From: Leptolyngbya sp. FACHB-60 | GTDB lineage: Bacteria; Cyanobacteriota; Cyanobacteriia; Phormidesmidales; Phormidesmidaceae | DNA: 64,000 nucleotides | Assembly: GCF_014695775.1 (NCBI RefSeq) | Contig: NZ_JACJOX010000050.1 | Span: 62,001 to 126,000, forward strand | Direction: 5' to 3' | Shown here: one piece after another, positions 34,802 through 43,404 of the stretch | Position numbering within the stretch: position 1 is the first letter of the stretch | Layout: every line of letters starts with the position of its first letter | Translations under genes and position numbers: made by a program | The notes under the pieces: generated by a model | Told to the model about the DNA's origin: nothing | Database searches by the model: none | What the model saw: the letters and a program-made list of their open reading frames with translations, nothing else

Positions 34802-36238
34802 CTAGTTAGCGGGAGGGAGACGATGGCCCTCCGGAGTCAGTCTTTGGCCCTCGCTGTCGTAGGGTGAGTCGAGGGAGTTAGTCTCAGGGGGCAGCGCCCC
34901 TGAGTAGGTCGCCGCAGGGATGCGGTTGAGCTGGCTAAGCGCCCACTGAGCGGTTTCCTGCACGCCAACATCGGGGTCTTGGGTCGCCTGGGCCAACATG
35001 TGGCTGAGCTGCACCACCGTATCGTAAATTCGGCTCAGGTCACGAATGGCGTTCTTGCGCACCTCGGGGCTGGGGTCTTGCAGACCTAGGGCCAAAGCTC
35101 GATGCATGGGCTTGAGGCTACGGCTGCTAATCTCAGCCAGGGCAGCCAGAATCAAGCTTTTTTCTTGGGAATCAGCATCGAGTAAACCATTGATCAGAGG
35201 TTGAATAGCTTCAGAATGGCCGCGCTGACCCAGCTCCCAAATGGCGTGGCGACGCACCGCACCATCGTGGTTATCTAGCTCATGGATCAACGAATTCACA
35301 ATATCCCCAGAGGTGAGACGGGTGGTGGGGTCCAGAGTCAGGTCGTTGGCCGCAGCAGCCGGGGTAGCCAGACCGAGGGCAGGGGACAACGTTCCTATAT
35401 GCCCCGCCATAGTGGAATCATCTGGGGAAGGCTCAGCACTGCTTCTAGCCTGTGATTCCGCACTGGGTAATCGTTCTGAGTTAGTTGTAGAACGCTTCGC
35501 CGATCGCCCCTGCCCCAAGAACCACCAGCCCCCCAAACAGCCGACCAGCGCCAGCCCCCCCAGCCCTAGCCATATCCAGCGGCGACTAGACTCAGCGGTC
35601 TCAACCGATGCGCCGTTTTCAACCGCAGCAGGTTCAGCTAATTCCTGGCCTTCGCCCGCAGGGGACTCAACCGGTGCAGCGGTCTCGGCATCAGGCGACT
35701 CAGCCGATACAGGAGTAACCGATGCATTAGCCGTCGCCACCACAGGCGTTGCTGCCGATGGTGCTGGCTCCTCAGCAGTCGGAAACAGCACCGGTATCTC
35801 TGGTTCAGCAGGGGTATTCTCGGTCAGCAGTTGGGGCGTGCTCATGTGCTGCCAGGTGACCTGGTCGAGCGTGCCACTAGCGGGTAACCCAGCTTTTGAC
35901 TGAAAGGAGGCGATCGCCTCCTGAGTCGGCCCCCCATAGCGACCATCCACAGGCCCCTGATAGAGACCTAGCAGCCGCATCTGCCGCTGGAGCATGATGA
36001 CATCATCGCCTTCGGCTCCCGGTTGCAGCAGCACGGAGTTAGGAGCAGGGATCGCTGTCTGGGCGTGCCGGGTATCTGACTGGGCAGACTCTGGGGCGGT
36101 AGTTACTTTGGCGATCGCAGCCTCTAACCCCAGCAAACCTGTCATCGATAACCCCACAGCCAAGGTTAAAAGAGCACCTGCTCTAGAGGCACTGCGGCAG
36201 CCCGGCCCTCTCCCTGGCGTTAGCATTTTAAGTCTCAT
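34802..36238 (-). CDS. Peptidoglycan-binding and HEAT-repeat membrane protein
   Basis: This 478-residue protein has an N-terminal signal or anchor (about 19-43). A PG_binding_1 domain (about 70-130; LQRQMRLLGLYQGPVDGRYG) follows, then a long Pro/Ala/Glu-rich linker. A membrane helix (about 219-240) with WIWLGLGGLALVGCLGGWW precedes a cytosolic HEAT/PBS-lyase-like repeat block (about 305-450; AVRRHAIWELGQRGHSEAIQPLI). The layout links cell wall on one side of the membrane to a protein-docking solenoid on the other. I know no named protein with this order. The alternative ATG at 36226 would shorten it by four residues. It lies 47 bases upstream of the GT4 gene on the same strand. Confidence 0.82.
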   Translation of the reverse strand: MRLKMLTPGRGPGCRSASRAGALLTLAVGLSMTGLLGLEAAIAKVTTAPESAQSDTRHAQTAIPAPNSVLLQPGAEGDDVIMLQRQMRLLGLYQGPVDGRYGGPTQEAIASFQSKAGLPASGTLDQVTWQHMSTPQLLTENTPAEPEIPVLFPTAEEPAPSAATPVVATANASVTPVSAESPDAETAAPVESPAGEGQELAEPAAVENGASVETAESSRRWIWLGLGGLALVGCLGGWWFLGQGRSAKRSTTNSERLPSAESQARSSAEPSPDDSTMAGHIGTLSPALGLATPAAAANDLTLDPTTRLTSGDIVNSLIHELDNHDGAVRRHAIWELGQRGHSEAIQPLINGLLDADSQEKSLILAALAEISSRSLKPMHRALALGLQDPSPEVRKNAIRDLSRIYDTVVQLSHMLAQATQDPDVGVQETAQWALSQLNRIPAATYSGALPPETNSLDSPYDSEGQRLTPEGHRLPPAN

Positions 36239-36397
36239 ATCAGCCCATAGCTGGCGGCGACGCTTGCCCAGTGTAGATGCCCCTAAGGTAACTTAACTTG
36301 CCAAGGGCGGCGTGATCTAGGGAGGGTAGGAAGTAAAGGGGTAGAGACAACGACCAGCTCGGACACTGTCTCACCCATCCACCCCCTACTCCCTCGC

Positions 36398-37417
36398 CTA
36401 GTCCGGCTCTACCGGGGTACGCTTGGCAGAAGTTGCGGTCTCGTAGGCCAGGGTCAACTGGCGTAGCCTCTGAGTTAGAGCATCGCGCTGGTTAATCAGG
36501 TAAATGCTGACCAGGGTAAAACTAACGCCCAACCACTGCAACGAACTCAAGGTTTCGGCCAAAAACAGGTTACCAAACAGCAGGGCAAATACCGGCGTTA
36601 AAAAGGTCAGGGCGCTAAGGCTAGTGAGGTTGCCCTGGGCCGCTAAGAAGAAGAAAATACCGTAGGCCAGGGCACTGCCAAAGATGGTCGAGTAGGCGAT
36701 CGCACCCCAGTCCAGGCCTGTCAACCCTTGCCAGGGTTGCCCTTCCCCCAGGGCCGAAAGGACAAAGAGGGGAACGCCTCCCAGCACCATGTGCCAGCCC
36801 GTAGCTACAACCGGATCCACATGGCGGCAGACGTAGCGAATCAGAATTGTGCCGGTGGCCATCGACAGGGCCGCCAACAGCATCAGCCATTCGCCTCCTT
36901 GCAAGAGGGTGGTGAGGGCCGTGCCCTCGGTCAGCCAGGCCGTGTCGCCGTGGAAGAGCGAAAAAATCCACTCGTCGGGCAGGCCCAGCAGGCTAATACC
37001 CGCAATGCCCCACAGCAGGCCAATCCAGCCCAGGGTGCCAATGTATTCGCCAAACAGTCCCCGCGCCATCACCGCCACCGCCAAGGGTTGAGAGTCAATC
37101 ATCACCGAGCCGAGGCCTGCCCCGGTGCGCTGCAGGCCCGCCGCCAAAAATCCTTGAAACAGCGTGCCATCCACTAGGGCAAAAAGCGCTATCCACAGCC
37201 AGCCCTGGCGGCTAATGCCCTGGGGACGGCCTAAAAACAACCCCGCCAGCAGCACGATCAGGCCCGCAGGCAGCAGCCGAATGCCCGCCATAAAGAACGG
37301 CGTGGTGTGGGGCATGGCTCCCTTCATCGCCACCATGGCTGTACCCCACAAAAAGAAGGGCGCAATCAGCACAATGAGGTTGCGCGTGGCCGATTGAGGA
37401 GCGGAGACTGAATCCAT
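36398..37417 (-). CDS. EamA/DMT family transporter
   Basis: This protein of about 339 residues has ten predicted membrane helices in two EamA repeats. The first starts LIVLIAPFFLWGTAMVAMKG, and the second contains the WHMVLGGVPLFVLS and SALTFLTPVFALLFG pattern. Members export amino acids, nucleotides or other metabolites; the substrate cannot be told. ATG 37417 removes an unsupported 28-residue extension. The C-terminus is cytosolic and basic. It is flanked by divergent sppA. Confidence 0.88.
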   Translation of the reverse strand: MDSVSAPQSATRNLIVLIAPFFLWGTAMVAMKGAMPHTTPFFMAGIRLLPAGLIVLLAGLFLGRPQGISRQGWLWIALFALVDGTLFQGFLAAGLQRTGAGLGSVMIDSQPLAVAVMARGLFGEYIGTLGWIGLLWGIAGISLLGLPDEWIFSLFHGDTAWLTEGTALTTLLQGGEWLMLLAALSMATGTILIRYVCRHVDPVVATGWHMVLGGVPLFVLSALGEGQPWQGLTGLDWGAIAYSTIFGSALAYGIFFFLAAQGNLTSLSALTFLTPVFALLFGNLFLAETLSSLQWLGVSFTLVSIYLINQRDALTQRLRQLTLAYETATSAKRTPVEPD

Positions 37418-37698
37418 AGTGGAGAAATGAAAAGCGATAGTTAAGCATCGGCCCCGAGGGCGATGGTTAAAAACCCGCCCAAGGGCGAGCGCAGCGGCCA
37501 AAAAGGCTTTCTTTAAGGAATGTTAACGCAGTTCGGGGTAGGGTGCTGCCCTGCCCAAGATCGCCCAATCCCTAACAGGCTACGGCGCTAGACCCCGCCA
37601 CAGTGTCGTTTTGGCTACAATAGACCCTGGCCCTAGCACGTTCAGTGCCGGGGCTATCTACTGTTCATCCTTGTCCGCCTAAAGTTGTTGATACCCCT

Positions 37699-38553
37699 AT
37701 GATTTGGCCGTTTTCTCGCCGTTCTCGCAAATCTATTGCCCGCATTGAAGTGACCGGCGTGATCGGGGCCGCCACCCGTAAGCGGATGCTAGAGGCTCTC
37801 AAAGAAATTGAAGAAAAGCGCTTTCCGGCTCTGCTGCTGCGCATTGATAGCCCTGGCGGCACCGTGGGCGACTCCCAAGAAATCCATACCGCCCTCAAAC
37901 GGCTCAAAGACAAACTCAAAATTGTGGCCAGCTTTGGCAATATCTCTGCCTCGGGTGGGGTCTACATCGGCATGGGGGCCAACCACATTGTGGCCAACCC
38001 CGGCACTATCACCGGCAGCATCGGCGTCATTTTGCGGGGCAATAACCTGGAGCGCCTACTCGATAAAGTGGGCGTGTCGTTCAAGGTAATTAAGTCTGGC
38101 CCCTACAAAGACATTCTCGCCTTCGATCGCGAACTCACCGACCCTGAAAAGGGCATTCTGCAAGAGCTGATCGATGTTAGCTATAGCCAGTTTGTCAAAA
38201 CCGTCGCCGAGGGTCGCCATCTGAGCGAAGAGGCCGTGCGCAGCTTTGCCGACGGACGCATTTTTACTGGCGAACAGGCACTCCAGCTCGGTGTTGTCGA
38301 TCGACTCGGCAGCGAGGAAGACGCCCGCCGCTGGGCCGCCGAACTGGCCGGTCTCGACCCTGACAAGGCCGAGTGCATCACCTTTGATGAGAAAAAGCCT
38401 TTCCTGCAACGGCTGGTGCCCGGCAATAGCAATGTCGCTGTCGCTGGTCTGGCCTACCCCACCCTGGCGGTACCGGCCCTCAATGCAACCCTAGAGTGGC
38501 TAGAGTTCGAACGCTCCACCAGCGGTATGCCCCTGTGGCTCTATCGTCCTTAA
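37699..38553 (+). CDS. sppA: Signal peptide peptidase SppA-type serine protease (S49)
   Basis: This 284-residue S49 protease has the Ser/Lys dyad S85 (NISASGGVYI) and K137 (SGPYKDIL), both at the spacing of the short bacterial SppA. There is no N-terminal transmembrane helix: the start IWPFSRRSRKSIARIEVTG is basic and goes straight to the fold. The enzyme is therefore probably peripheral or soluble, as in some cyanobacterial SppA2-like proteins. ATG 37699 replaces an upstream start at 37645 that lacks family support. SppA degrades cleaved signal peptides and, in cyanobacteria, antenna-related proteins under light stress. aroH follows after 120 bases. Confidence 0.9.
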   Translation: MIWPFSRRSRKSIARIEVTGVIGAATRKRMLEALKEIEEKRFPALLLRIDSPGGTVGDSQEIHTALKRLKDKLKIVASFGNISASGGVYIGMGANHIVANPGTITGSIGVILRGNNLERLLDKVGVSFKVIKSGPYKDILAFDRELTDPEKGILQELIDVSYSQFVKTVAEGRHLSEEAVRSFADGRIFTGEQALQLGVVDRLGSEEDARRWAAELAGLDPDKAECITFDEKKPFLQRLVPGNSNVAVAGLAYPTLAVPALNATLEWLEFERSTSGMPLWLYRP

Positions 38554-38673
38554 GGGCCAGCACAGATCAGTGCCCTGGTAGGATTAAAGCAGTAAAATGC
38601 AGTCAATTCTCTGCCCCAATTGTAGCCGTTGGTGCCATTGGGGCTTTGAAGAATGACCTTTGGAGGCTAACGC

Positions 38674-39051
38674 GTGGACTGGCGAGTGTGGGCAATTCGG
38701 GGAGCGGTAACGGTACCAGAAAATACGGAGGGGGCAATTCGGGAGGCCGTCACAGAGCTGATGGATGCCCTCGAAGAGAGCAACCACCTCGACCCGGCCT
38801 GCATTATTAGCGCCACCTTCTCTGTCACCCGCGACTTAGATGCGGTATTTCCTGCAGCGATCGCCCGCCAGCGACCTCAATGGGATAACGTTGCCCTGCT
38901 CGACGTGCAGCATATGCATGTCGAAGGCAGCCTGCCCTGCTGCATCCGCATTTTGATGCACGTGCAGCTCCCCGTCCCCCACGGCAAAATTCAGCACGTC
39001 TACCTGCGCGGTGCCCGCGACCTGCGCCCCGACTTGGTAGTTACGGGCTAG
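38674..39051 (+). CDS. aroH: Chorismate mutase, AroH type
   Basis: This 125-residue protein is a trimeric AroH-fold chorismate mutase, converting chorismate to prephenate for Phe and Tyr. Recognisable parts are WAIRGAVTVPENT, ATFSVTRDLDAVFPA and VQHVYLRGA-like QHVYLRGARDLRPD. The start is GTG 38674, fixed by GGAGG seven bases upstream. It ends facing crtR across a strong bidirectional terminator. Confidence 0.95.
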   Translation: MDWRVWAIRGAVTVPENTEGAIREAVTELMDALEESNHLDPACIISATFSVTRDLDAVFPAAIARQRPQWDNVALLDVQHMHVEGSLPCCIRILMHVQLPVPHGKIQHVYLRGARDLRPDLVVTG

Positions 39052-39082
39052 AAGGCAAATACTGACGGATTCTAGACTGTAA

Positions 39083-39129
39083 AAACGACCCCAGATTTTG
39101 GCTTTGTGTACCAAAATCTGGGGTCGTTT
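39083..39129. terminator. Bidirectional terminator, 19-bp perfect stem
   Basis: Arms 39083-39101 and 39111-39129 are exact reverse complements around a 9-base loop and carry AAA/TTT at the outer ends. It sits between the aroH stop (39051) and the crtR stop (39163) and should end both convergent transcripts. Confidence 0.9.
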
Positions 39130-39162
39130 CTATTCAGCTGCCTCTGCCGCAGCATGTCATGA

Positions 39163-40050
39163 CTAATGCCGCTTCAGCCGAATGCCTAGAAATAGGTCAT
39201 ACAGAAAGCCAAAGAAGTCTTTCATTTTCAGCAGCCCAAGGGATTGGGGCGACCCTTTCTCATCGAGCAGCGGCTGCATCACCTCGTAGGTGGGTTTGTA
39301 CTTATACCAGGGCACCGAGGGCCACAGGTGGTGTACCAGGTGATAGTTCTGACCCATGATCAGCAGATTGAGAATCGGGCTCGGGTAGACCCGGGCATTC
39401 TTCCAGCGATCGCGATCTTCAAACGGTCGGTGGGGCAAATAGTCAAAAAACAAGCCTAGGGCAATGCCCACCACTAGAGCAGGCGAAAACCAGTAGTTAA
39501 AGAGGTAGCCCACAAAGTCGAACCGACAGGCGATGAACACCAGCAGCCCCACCGCAAAGCGCCCCAAAAACCACTCCAGCAGCTCCCAATTGCGCCAGAG
39601 GCGACGCTTAAAAAAGTAAATCTCGTGGTAGAAAAAGCGCGCCGCAATTAGCCACAGCGGCCCACCCGTCGACACAAAATGATCGGGGTCGTTTTCAGGA
39701 TCGTTGACGTGGGCGTGGTGCTGCAGGTGCACCCGCGTAAACACCGGGAACGAGAACCCCAGGATTAGGGCACTGCCGTGGCCCAGCAGAGCATTCACCA
39801 CGCGGTTGCGGTGAGCCGAGTTGTGGCTAGCATCATGAATCACTGTCCCCGCCAGGTGCAGGGACAGAACGTTCATTAGAAACACACACCAGCTGGCCCA
39901 ATGCCAGCAAAAATAGCCCACCGTAGACAGACTAATCAGCCCGACGGAAGTTATAAACATGAGAGAGTTGAGGCTCAACCCGCCTTCGGTTTTGAGTAAC
40001 TCAGGGGGAACCGTTTTTCGAATCGTCAGGGCTTCAACTGCCACCGACAT
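39163..40050 (-). CDS. crtR: Beta-carotene hydroxylase (fatty acid desaturase superfamily)
   Basis: This 295-residue membrane di-iron enzyme has histidine boxes HDASHNSAH, HLQHHAH and NYHLVHH, an extra HRPFE, and four hydrophobic spans. The late block YLPHRPFEDRDRWKNARVY then MGQNYHLVHHLWPSVPWYKY is the cyanobacterial CrtR signature. The enzyme adds 3-hydroxyls to beta-carotene (zeaxanthin) and to deoxymyxol-type carotenoids. A purely lipid desaturase is less likely given this signature. A TATACT -10 box lies about 30 bases upstream of the start; AGGAG is 10 bases upstream of ATG 40050. Confidence 0.9.
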   Translation of the reverse strand: MSVAVEALTIRKTVPPELLKTEGGLSLNSLMFITSVGLISLSTVGYFCWHWASWCVFLMNVLSLHLAGTVIHDASHNSAHRNRVVNALLGHGSALILGFSFPVFTRVHLQHHAHVNDPENDPDHFVSTGGPLWLIAARFFYHEIYFFKRRLWRNWELLEWFLGRFAVGLLVFIACRFDFVGYLFNYWFSPALVVGIALGLFFDYLPHRPFEDRDRWKNARVYPSPILNLLIMGQNYHLVHHLWPSVPWYKYKPTYEVMQPLLDEKGSPQSLGLLKMKDFFGFLYDLFLGIRLKRH

Positions 40051-40081
40051 GACGCATCGCTCCTACACCAGTGTCTTCGGT

Positions 40082-40110
40082 AGTATACGTTACGATGCTT
40101 TATTAATAAA
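40082..40110 (-). promoter_or_regulatory. Putative crtR promoter
   Basis: On the minus strand TATACT (complement of 40082-40087) is preceded after a 17-base spacer by TTTATT (complement of 40105-40110). The -10 is strong, the -35 weak. The predicted transcript start would give a leader of about 25 bases for crtR. Confidence 0.45.
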
Positions 40111-40377
40111 CTTTTGTGACATAGCCTAAAGGTAGGAGCTGCCCAGGCTGCTCGCTGTTGATAGCGCGGCCCAGGAGGTGCCAGATGCGCGCCAACTCGC
40201 CTTAGCCCCTCGTCCATTGCTCACCGTCAGTAAAACCGCTGAATTTTTTGCTGGTTTGGAGGTGAAGCATAAAGCCCATCGGCATTCGTGCTACTATCCC
40301 TGTGCTTTATAGCTGCTAGTCTATGGGCTTGACAAAGGTCCGATGCGGTAGCGTTTTACTCTCAGTAGAGGTCGTTT
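40111..40377. other. Divergent spacer crtR-pyk
   Basis: Apart from the crtR promoter, this spacer holds a TTGACA at 40329-40334 and an AGAGG six bases before the pyk start. A TACTAT near 40292 could be a -10 for pyk with a long leader. No small gene or structured RNA is evident. Confidence 0.4.
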
Positions 40378-42168
40378 ATGCCCCTGCGCAACTCTGTCCG
40401 CCGCACCAAAATTGTTGCCACTATCGGCCCTGCCACCCAAAATGCCGACGTGCTGCGGGAGCTGATCGAGGCTGGGGCCACCACCCTGCGGCTCAACTTC
40501 TCCCATGGCAGCCACGACGACCACCAGCGCAGCATTCGCCTCATCCGGCAAATCTCCTTCGAGCTCAATCAGCCGGTGGGCATTCTGCAAGACCTCCAGG
40601 GACCCAAAATTCGCCTGGGCAAATTTGAGAATGGCTTTATTCAGCTGGCCAAGGGCGACCCCTTTGTGCTCACCAGCGAGATTATTCCAGGCACCCAGGA
40701 GCGGGCCTGCGTCACCTACGACAAGCTAGCCCAGGAAGTGCCCCCCGGCTCCACGATTTTGCTGGACGACGGCAAAGTCGAAATGCAGGTGGAGTCGGTC
40801 GATCTGGTGGCCCAGGAGCTTCACTGTCGGGTAGTGGTAGGGGGCACTCTGTCAAACAACAAGGGGGTCAACTTTCCTGGGGTTTACCTCTCGGTCAAGG
40901 CGCTCACCGACAAAGACCGCGAAGATTTGCTGTTTGGTCTCAACCAGGGGGTTGACTGGGTAGCCCTCAGCTTTGTGCGCAACCCCCAGGACGTGCTGGA
41001 AATCAAAGAGATTATTAGCGCCGCTGGCAAAAATGTGCCGGTGATCGTCAAGATTGAGAAGCACGAGGCGATCGAGCAGATGGAGGCCATTCTCTCCCTC
41101 TCAGACGGGGTGATGGTGGCTCGGGGCGATCTGGGGGTAGAGCTACCCGCCGAGAAGGTGCCGATTTTGCAAAAGCGGCTGATTGCCATGTCTAATGCCT
41201 TGGGCATTCCGGTGATTACTGCTACCCAGATGCTCGATAGCATGGTGTCGAACCCTCGCCCTACCCGAGCTGAGGTATCTGACATTGCCAACGCCATTCT
41301 CGACGGCACCGATGCGGTCATGCTCTCTAACGAAACCGCTGTGGGCAAGTTCCCGGTCGAGGCGGTGGCGACCATGGCGAAGGTGGCTGTGAGCACCGAG
41401 CAGGAAGGGCTATCTCTGGGCGATCGCAATGACGGTGGCGGGGCCCGCTCGATTCCCAACGCCATCAGCCAGGCGGTGGGCCGCATTGCGACGCAGCTCA
41501 ATGCGGCGGCCATCATGACCCTGACCAAATCTGGGGCTACCGCCCGCAACGTCTCAAAATACCGTCCCCAGACGCCAATTCTGGCGGTGACCCCCCATGT
41601 CCATGTGGCGCGGCAGCTCCAGTTGGTGTGGGGAGTGCGGCCGCTGCTGGTGCTGGATTTGCCCTCTAGCACCCAGACCTTTCAGGCGGCTATGAGCGTT
41701 GCCCAAGAAAAGGCCCTGCTCAATGACGGCGACCTGGTAGTGCTAACCGCTGGTACCCTGCAAGGAATATCGGGTTCTACCGATTTGATCAAGGTAGACG
41801 TGGTGACAGCGGTGCTGGGACGCGGCGTGGGCATTGGCGAAGCCTCGGTGAGTGGGCGGGCCCGAGTTGCCCACAGCAGCCTGGATGTCAACAACTTTAA
41901 TGACGGCGAAATTTTGGTGGTGCCCCGCACCAGCGCCGACTTTGTCGAGGCCATTCGCCGGGCGGGCGGCATTGTCACAGAAGATGACAGCCCCACCAGC
42001 CACGCAGCGGTGATTGGCCTGCGGTTGGGGGTGCCGGTGATCGTCGGGGTTAAGAACGCCACCGAAATCATCCGTGACGGCAGCATTCTCACCCTCGATA
42101 CCCGGCGGGGGCTGATCTACTCTGGGGCCTTAGGGCCAGTTAAAAATGAGCCTGCCATGAGCTTTTAG
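40378..42168 (+). CDS. pyk: Pyruvate kinase with C-terminal PEP-utilizer domain
   Basis: This 596-residue enzyme makes pyruvate and ATP from PEP and ADP. The N-terminal pyruvate kinase part (about 1-475) begins RRTKIVATIGPATQ and carries the catalytic lysine segment VIVKIEKHEA and VMVARGDLGVELP. A C-terminal swivelling domain of PEP-utilising enzymes (about 480-590) contains DDSPTSHAAVIG with its histidine, as in the long pyruvate kinases of many bacteria. Cyanobacterial Pyk of this length is usual. The gene is followed by a 20-bp-stem terminator, so it is monocistronic. Confidence 0.96.
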   Translation: MPLRNSVRRTKIVATIGPATQNADVLRELIEAGATTLRLNFSHGSHDDHQRSIRLIRQISFELNQPVGILQDLQGPKIRLGKFENGFIQLAKGDPFVLTSEIIPGTQERACVTYDKLAQEVPPGSTILLDDGKVEMQVESVDLVAQELHCRVVVGGTLSNNKGVNFPGVYLSVKALTDKDREDLLFGLNQGVDWVALSFVRNPQDVLEIKEIISAAGKNVPVIVKIEKHEAIEQMEAILSLSDGVMVARGDLGVELPAEKVPILQKRLIAMSNALGIPVITATQMLDSMVSNPRPTRAEVSDIANAILDGTDAVMLSNETAVGKFPVEAVATMAKVAVSTEQEGLSLGDRNDGGGARSIPNAISQAVGRIATQLNAAAIMTLTKSGATARNVSKYRPQTPILAVTPHVHVARQLQLVWGVRPLLVLDLPSSTQTFQAAMSVAQEKALLNDGDLVVLTAGTLQGISGSTDLIKVDVVTAVLGRGVGIGEASVSGRARVAHSSLDVNNFNDGEILVVPRTSADFVEAIRRAGGIVTEDDSPTSHAAVIGLRLGVPVIVGVKNATEIIRDGSILTLDTRRGLIYSGALGPVKNEPAMSF

Positions 42169-42200
42169 CGCGTTTTGGCCAGCCCTATTGTCAGTTGGTC

Positions 42201-42244
42201 ATAATAAAAGGCTCCGGCATGTAGATGCCGGAGCCTTTTATTAT
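42201..42244. terminator. Bidirectional terminator between pyk and psaM
   Basis: Arms 42201-42220 and 42225-42244 are perfect 20-base reverse complements with a GTAG loop and T-rich (TTTTATTAT) ends on both strands. It lies between the stop of pyk (42168) and that of minus-strand psaM (42289) and serves both. Confidence 0.93.
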
Positions 42245-42288
42245 CGTGAACTATGCCTTTGGGACGTTAGAAAATGCCCCGACTTAAC

Positions 42289-42384
42289 CTATTTATAAAG
42301 CTCAGTGGACAGGCGGAATGCCAGAATACCAGGCAATAGAGCTACGGCTAGGGCAATAAAGATTTGGGTGTCTGAAAGGGGCAT
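42289..42384 (-). CDS. psaM: Photosystem I reaction center subunit XII (PsaM)
   Basis: The minus strand reads a 31-residue peptide starting MPLSDTQIF and ending AFRLSTELYK. This is PsaM almost residue for residue (typical ending LAFRLSTELYK). It is one transmembrane helix, located at the trimer interface of cyanobacterial photosystem I. GGAG lies about 10 bases upstream of ATG 42384. It is too short for usual ORF cutoffs and easily missed. Its terminator is shared with pyk. Confidence 0.95.
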   Translation of the reverse strand: MPLSDTQIFIALAVALLPGILAFRLSTELYK

Positions 42385-42507
42385 AAAGAATACTCCTCAA
42401 GCTGAGTGAATAACGCTTAAGCAAAGACGCTGGGTCTAGACCGATTGTTAACTAAGATGGGAGCTTTCGCGAGGCCGGTCAGCCTAACTGTTACAGAGCT
42501 TAATGGG

Positions 42508-42531
42508 AACCCCTAGGCAGCGCTAGGGGTT
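42508..42531. other. Hairpin in psaM-phoU spacer
   Basis: AACCCCTAG and CTAGGGGTT form a perfect 9-bp stem with a 6-base loop; a second small stem, AGCCC/GGGCT, follows at about 42544-42558. Both sit in the divergent region upstream of psaM and phoU, so they may lie in the phoU leader. No T-tract follows. Confidence 0.4.
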
Positions 42532-42614
42532 CTGGTTGGCGTTAGCCCTTAGGGGGCTGCTAGGCTAAATAGCCACGATCGCTGCGGTTTTCCTTTTACT
42601 CAGTGTGCTTCGCG

Positions 42615-43283
42615 ATGCTTGATATGGATACAACTCAACCCGTGCGTGGTGACTTTGATCGGCAGCTGCTGCGGGTGCAGCGCGATCTGTTGCGCATGGG
42701 GGCGCTGGTTGAAAACTCCTGCGTGCTGGCTCGGGAAGCCCTGTGCGATCGCAATCTCGATGCCGCCCAGCGGCTCCACCATCACGATAAGCAGATCGAC
42801 AAGTTCTACCGCCAGATCGAGATGGACTGCATGCACCTGTTCACGCTCCAGGCGCAGCCAGAGGCCAAAGACCTGCGGCGCATTGGGGCCTTTATGCAGC
42901 TGGTGCGCGACCTAGAACGCATCGGCGACTACGCCGAAGATCTGGGGGAAGTAGCGCTGAAACTCTTCCCTTACCCCGCACACCCTCTGATGGGGCGGGT
43001 GCAGACTATGCTCGATCGCTGCCGATCGATGGTCGCGATGTGCCTGCTGGCCCTCTCTGACCTCGACGCCAAGAGCGGCCTGGAGATTAAGCAAAAAGAC
43101 GACGCCATCGACGCCGACTACGAAGAGCTGTATGCCCTGCTAGCCCACCAGACCAACCTGACCGGCTCGGTCGAACCGACAGTACTGCTGGTGCTGGCCA
43201 TTCGCTATATGGAGCGGATTGCTGACCATGCCACCAACATTGGCAAGCGAGTAGCCTACATCGTCACGGGCGAGCGGAAGTGA
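42615..43283 (+). CDS. phoU: Phosphate signalling protein PhoU
   Basis: This protein of about 222 residues has two PhoU three-helix repeats, each with a metal-site pattern: DLERIGDYAEDLGE in the first and RYMERIADHATNIGK in the second. PhoU links the Pst phosphate transporter to the SphS/SphR two-component system and represses it when phosphate is plentiful. ATG 42615 is used; GTG 42603 and ATG 42624 are in frame too. No pst or sph gene is in the window, so the gene stands alone. Confidence 0.93.
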   Translation: MLDMDTTQPVRGDFDRQLLRVQRDLLRMGALVENSCVLAREALCDRNLDAAQRLHHHDKQIDKFYRQIEMDCMHLFTLQAQPEAKDLRRIGAFMQLVRDLERIGDYAEDLGEVALKLFPYPAHPLMGRVQTMLDRCRSMVAMCLLALSDLDAKSGLEIKQKDDAIDADYEELYALLAHQTNLTGSVEPTVLLVLAIRYMERIADHATNIGKRVAYIVTGERK

Positions 43284-43368
43284 GAGAGGGCATACGGTTT
43301 AAGGTCTAGGGACAGCCTTGTACCTTGCACCCTGAACCTGCCACCCCTTTACAAAACGTTGCCTTCCA
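43284..43368. repeat. Spacer with heptanucleotide filler (CCYTNNA units at 43316-43350)
   Basis: After phoU, five 7-base units run without gap: CCTTGTA, CCTTGCA, CCCTGAA, CCTGCCA, CCCCTTT. The GGTTTAAGGT upstream can pair with parts of this run. The pattern is the same as at 12198 and 55684. Confidence 0.65.
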
Positions 43369-43387
43369 TTGACAAAAAGATTTGACA
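43369..43387 (+). promoter_or_regulatory. Two TTGACA hexamers, candidate -35 elements
   Basis: TTGACA occurs at 43369-43374 and again at 43382-43387, ahead of the long leader of the RNase gene. The best -10 candidates (TCCATT, or TAGGGT at an over-long 23 bases) are poor, so the promoter is only suggested. Confidence 0.35.
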
Positions 43388-43404
43388 GCGGTCCATTTCC
43401 TGAG

